Position numbers and translations under genes: made by a program
Part shown: in pieces, positions 63,887 to 64,000 of the stretch
How the letters are laid out: each line of letters opens with the position of its first letter
Numbering within the stretch: the first letter of the stretch is position 1
The notes under the pieces: model-generated
The model's database searches: none
The model's input: the letters and a program-made list of their open reading frames with translations, nothing else
What the model was told of the DNA's origin: nothing
Origin: Streptomyces sp. DSM 15324
GTDB taxonomy: Bacteria; Actinomycetota; Actinomycetes; Streptomycetales; Streptomycetaceae
NCBI RefSeq assembly: GCF_001514285.1
Contig: NZ_KQ949028.1
Span: 186,001 to 250,000 of the forward strand
Reading direction: 5' to 3'
DNA length: 64,000 bases

Positions 63887-64000
63887 AAGTGATCGTCGTC
63901 GGCTGCGGACGGGTGGGCGCCGGCCTCGCCGCCCTGCTCGCCTCGGAAGGACACGACGTCGAGGTCGTCGACCGGCGCCCCAAGGCCGCCCGGCGGCTGC
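63883..64000 (+). CDS. TrkA-like NAD-binding potassium channel/transport protein (partial)
   Basis: GTG overlaps the ATPase stop (GTGA). The first 39 residues, VKVIVVGCGRVGAGLAALLA then SEGHDVEVVDRRPKAARRL, are a Rossmann NAD-binding start (GxGxxG) of the TrkA-N family that regulates potassium uptake. The window cuts the gene. Co-transcribed with the ATPase. Confidence 0.75.
   Translation, partial: MKVIVVGCGRVGAGLAALLASEGHDVEVVDRRPKAARRL

Overview
The window is high-GC DNA with GTG starts, strong GGAGG-type ribosome binding sites, many ATGA/GTGA stop-start overlaps and protein families typical of Streptomyces (PucR and IclR regulators, XdhC, AldO-like oxidase, Acg-type nitroreductase, CBS-BON proteins). 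I infer a Streptomyces chromosome. The load of transposase debris and broken genes suggests an arm or another accessory region. No rRNA, tRNA or CRISPR array was seen.

Region 1 (about 1-5.8 kb) is a small catabolic regulon. It holds an FAH-fold hydrolase coupled to a carboxymuconolactone decarboxylase-like protein, an SDR dehydrogenase, an MFS transporter and an intact IclR regulator, plus a decayed IclR paralogue. Four promoters carry the same AAAAG-N4-TTTC-N7-GAAA-type site, one of them a perfect 9+1+9 palindrome, so this looks like one IclR regulon. Region 2 (5.8-11.1 kb) has remnants of a two-component system and an IS701-type transposase, a DUF1269 protein, and a damaged catabolic operon (cupin, broken cupin, frameshifted RidA, FAH hydrolase, XdhC).

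Region 3 (11.3-17.9 kb) is a minus-strand, translationally coupled operon: PfkB kinase, MFS transporter, flavin amine oxidase, SRPBCC protein, class II aldolase, then aldehyde dehydrogenase and cupin fragments. A divergent AraC regulator faces it. The substrate is not recognisable. Region 4 (18-24.1 kb) is mostly debris (ISAzo13-like and IS5-like transposases, an amidohydrolase joined to a headless MFS gene, an integrative-element replication remnant) around an intact AldO-like sugar-acid/alditol oxidase and a LysR gene.

Region 5 (24.1-41 kb) is an amine/amino-acid utilisation block: two PucR regulators, a class III aminotransferase, a LysR regulator with a tartrate/D-malate dehydrogenase, two FAD amine oxidases, a HAD dehalogenase-like protein, a polar amino acid ABC importer, a succinate-semialdehyde dehydrogenase and a 2-hydroxyacid dehydrogenase. 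Region 6 (41-44.3 kb) is a junkyard of gene fragments and IS256-type debris.

Region 7 (44.3-64 kb) resembles the dormancy (DevR/DosR; OsdR in S. coelicolor) regulon: Acg-like nitroreductase, pyruvate formate-lyase with its activase, a DoxX protein, universal stress proteins, phosphoketolase, a zinc alcohol dehydrogenase, a PPOX-fold protein, pyruvate phosphate dikinase, CBS-BON proteins, a CtpF-like P-type ATPase and the start of a TrkA-like protein. Recurrent GGGCC-NNNN-GGCCC-like palindromes precede these genes, including a perfect 20-bp palindrome upstream of the formate-lyase gene. The only DevR-like regulator in the window is a broken fragment, so the controlling regulator must lie elsewhere. 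Together the enzymes would let pyruvate and sugar phosphates be turned over, and NADH disposed of, when oxygen is short.

Single-base frameshifts recur throughout (MFS, RidA, SRPBCC-neighbouring fragments excepted, sulfite oxidase, USP, PPOX). They may be real decay or sequencing error and should be resolved before functions are assigned.
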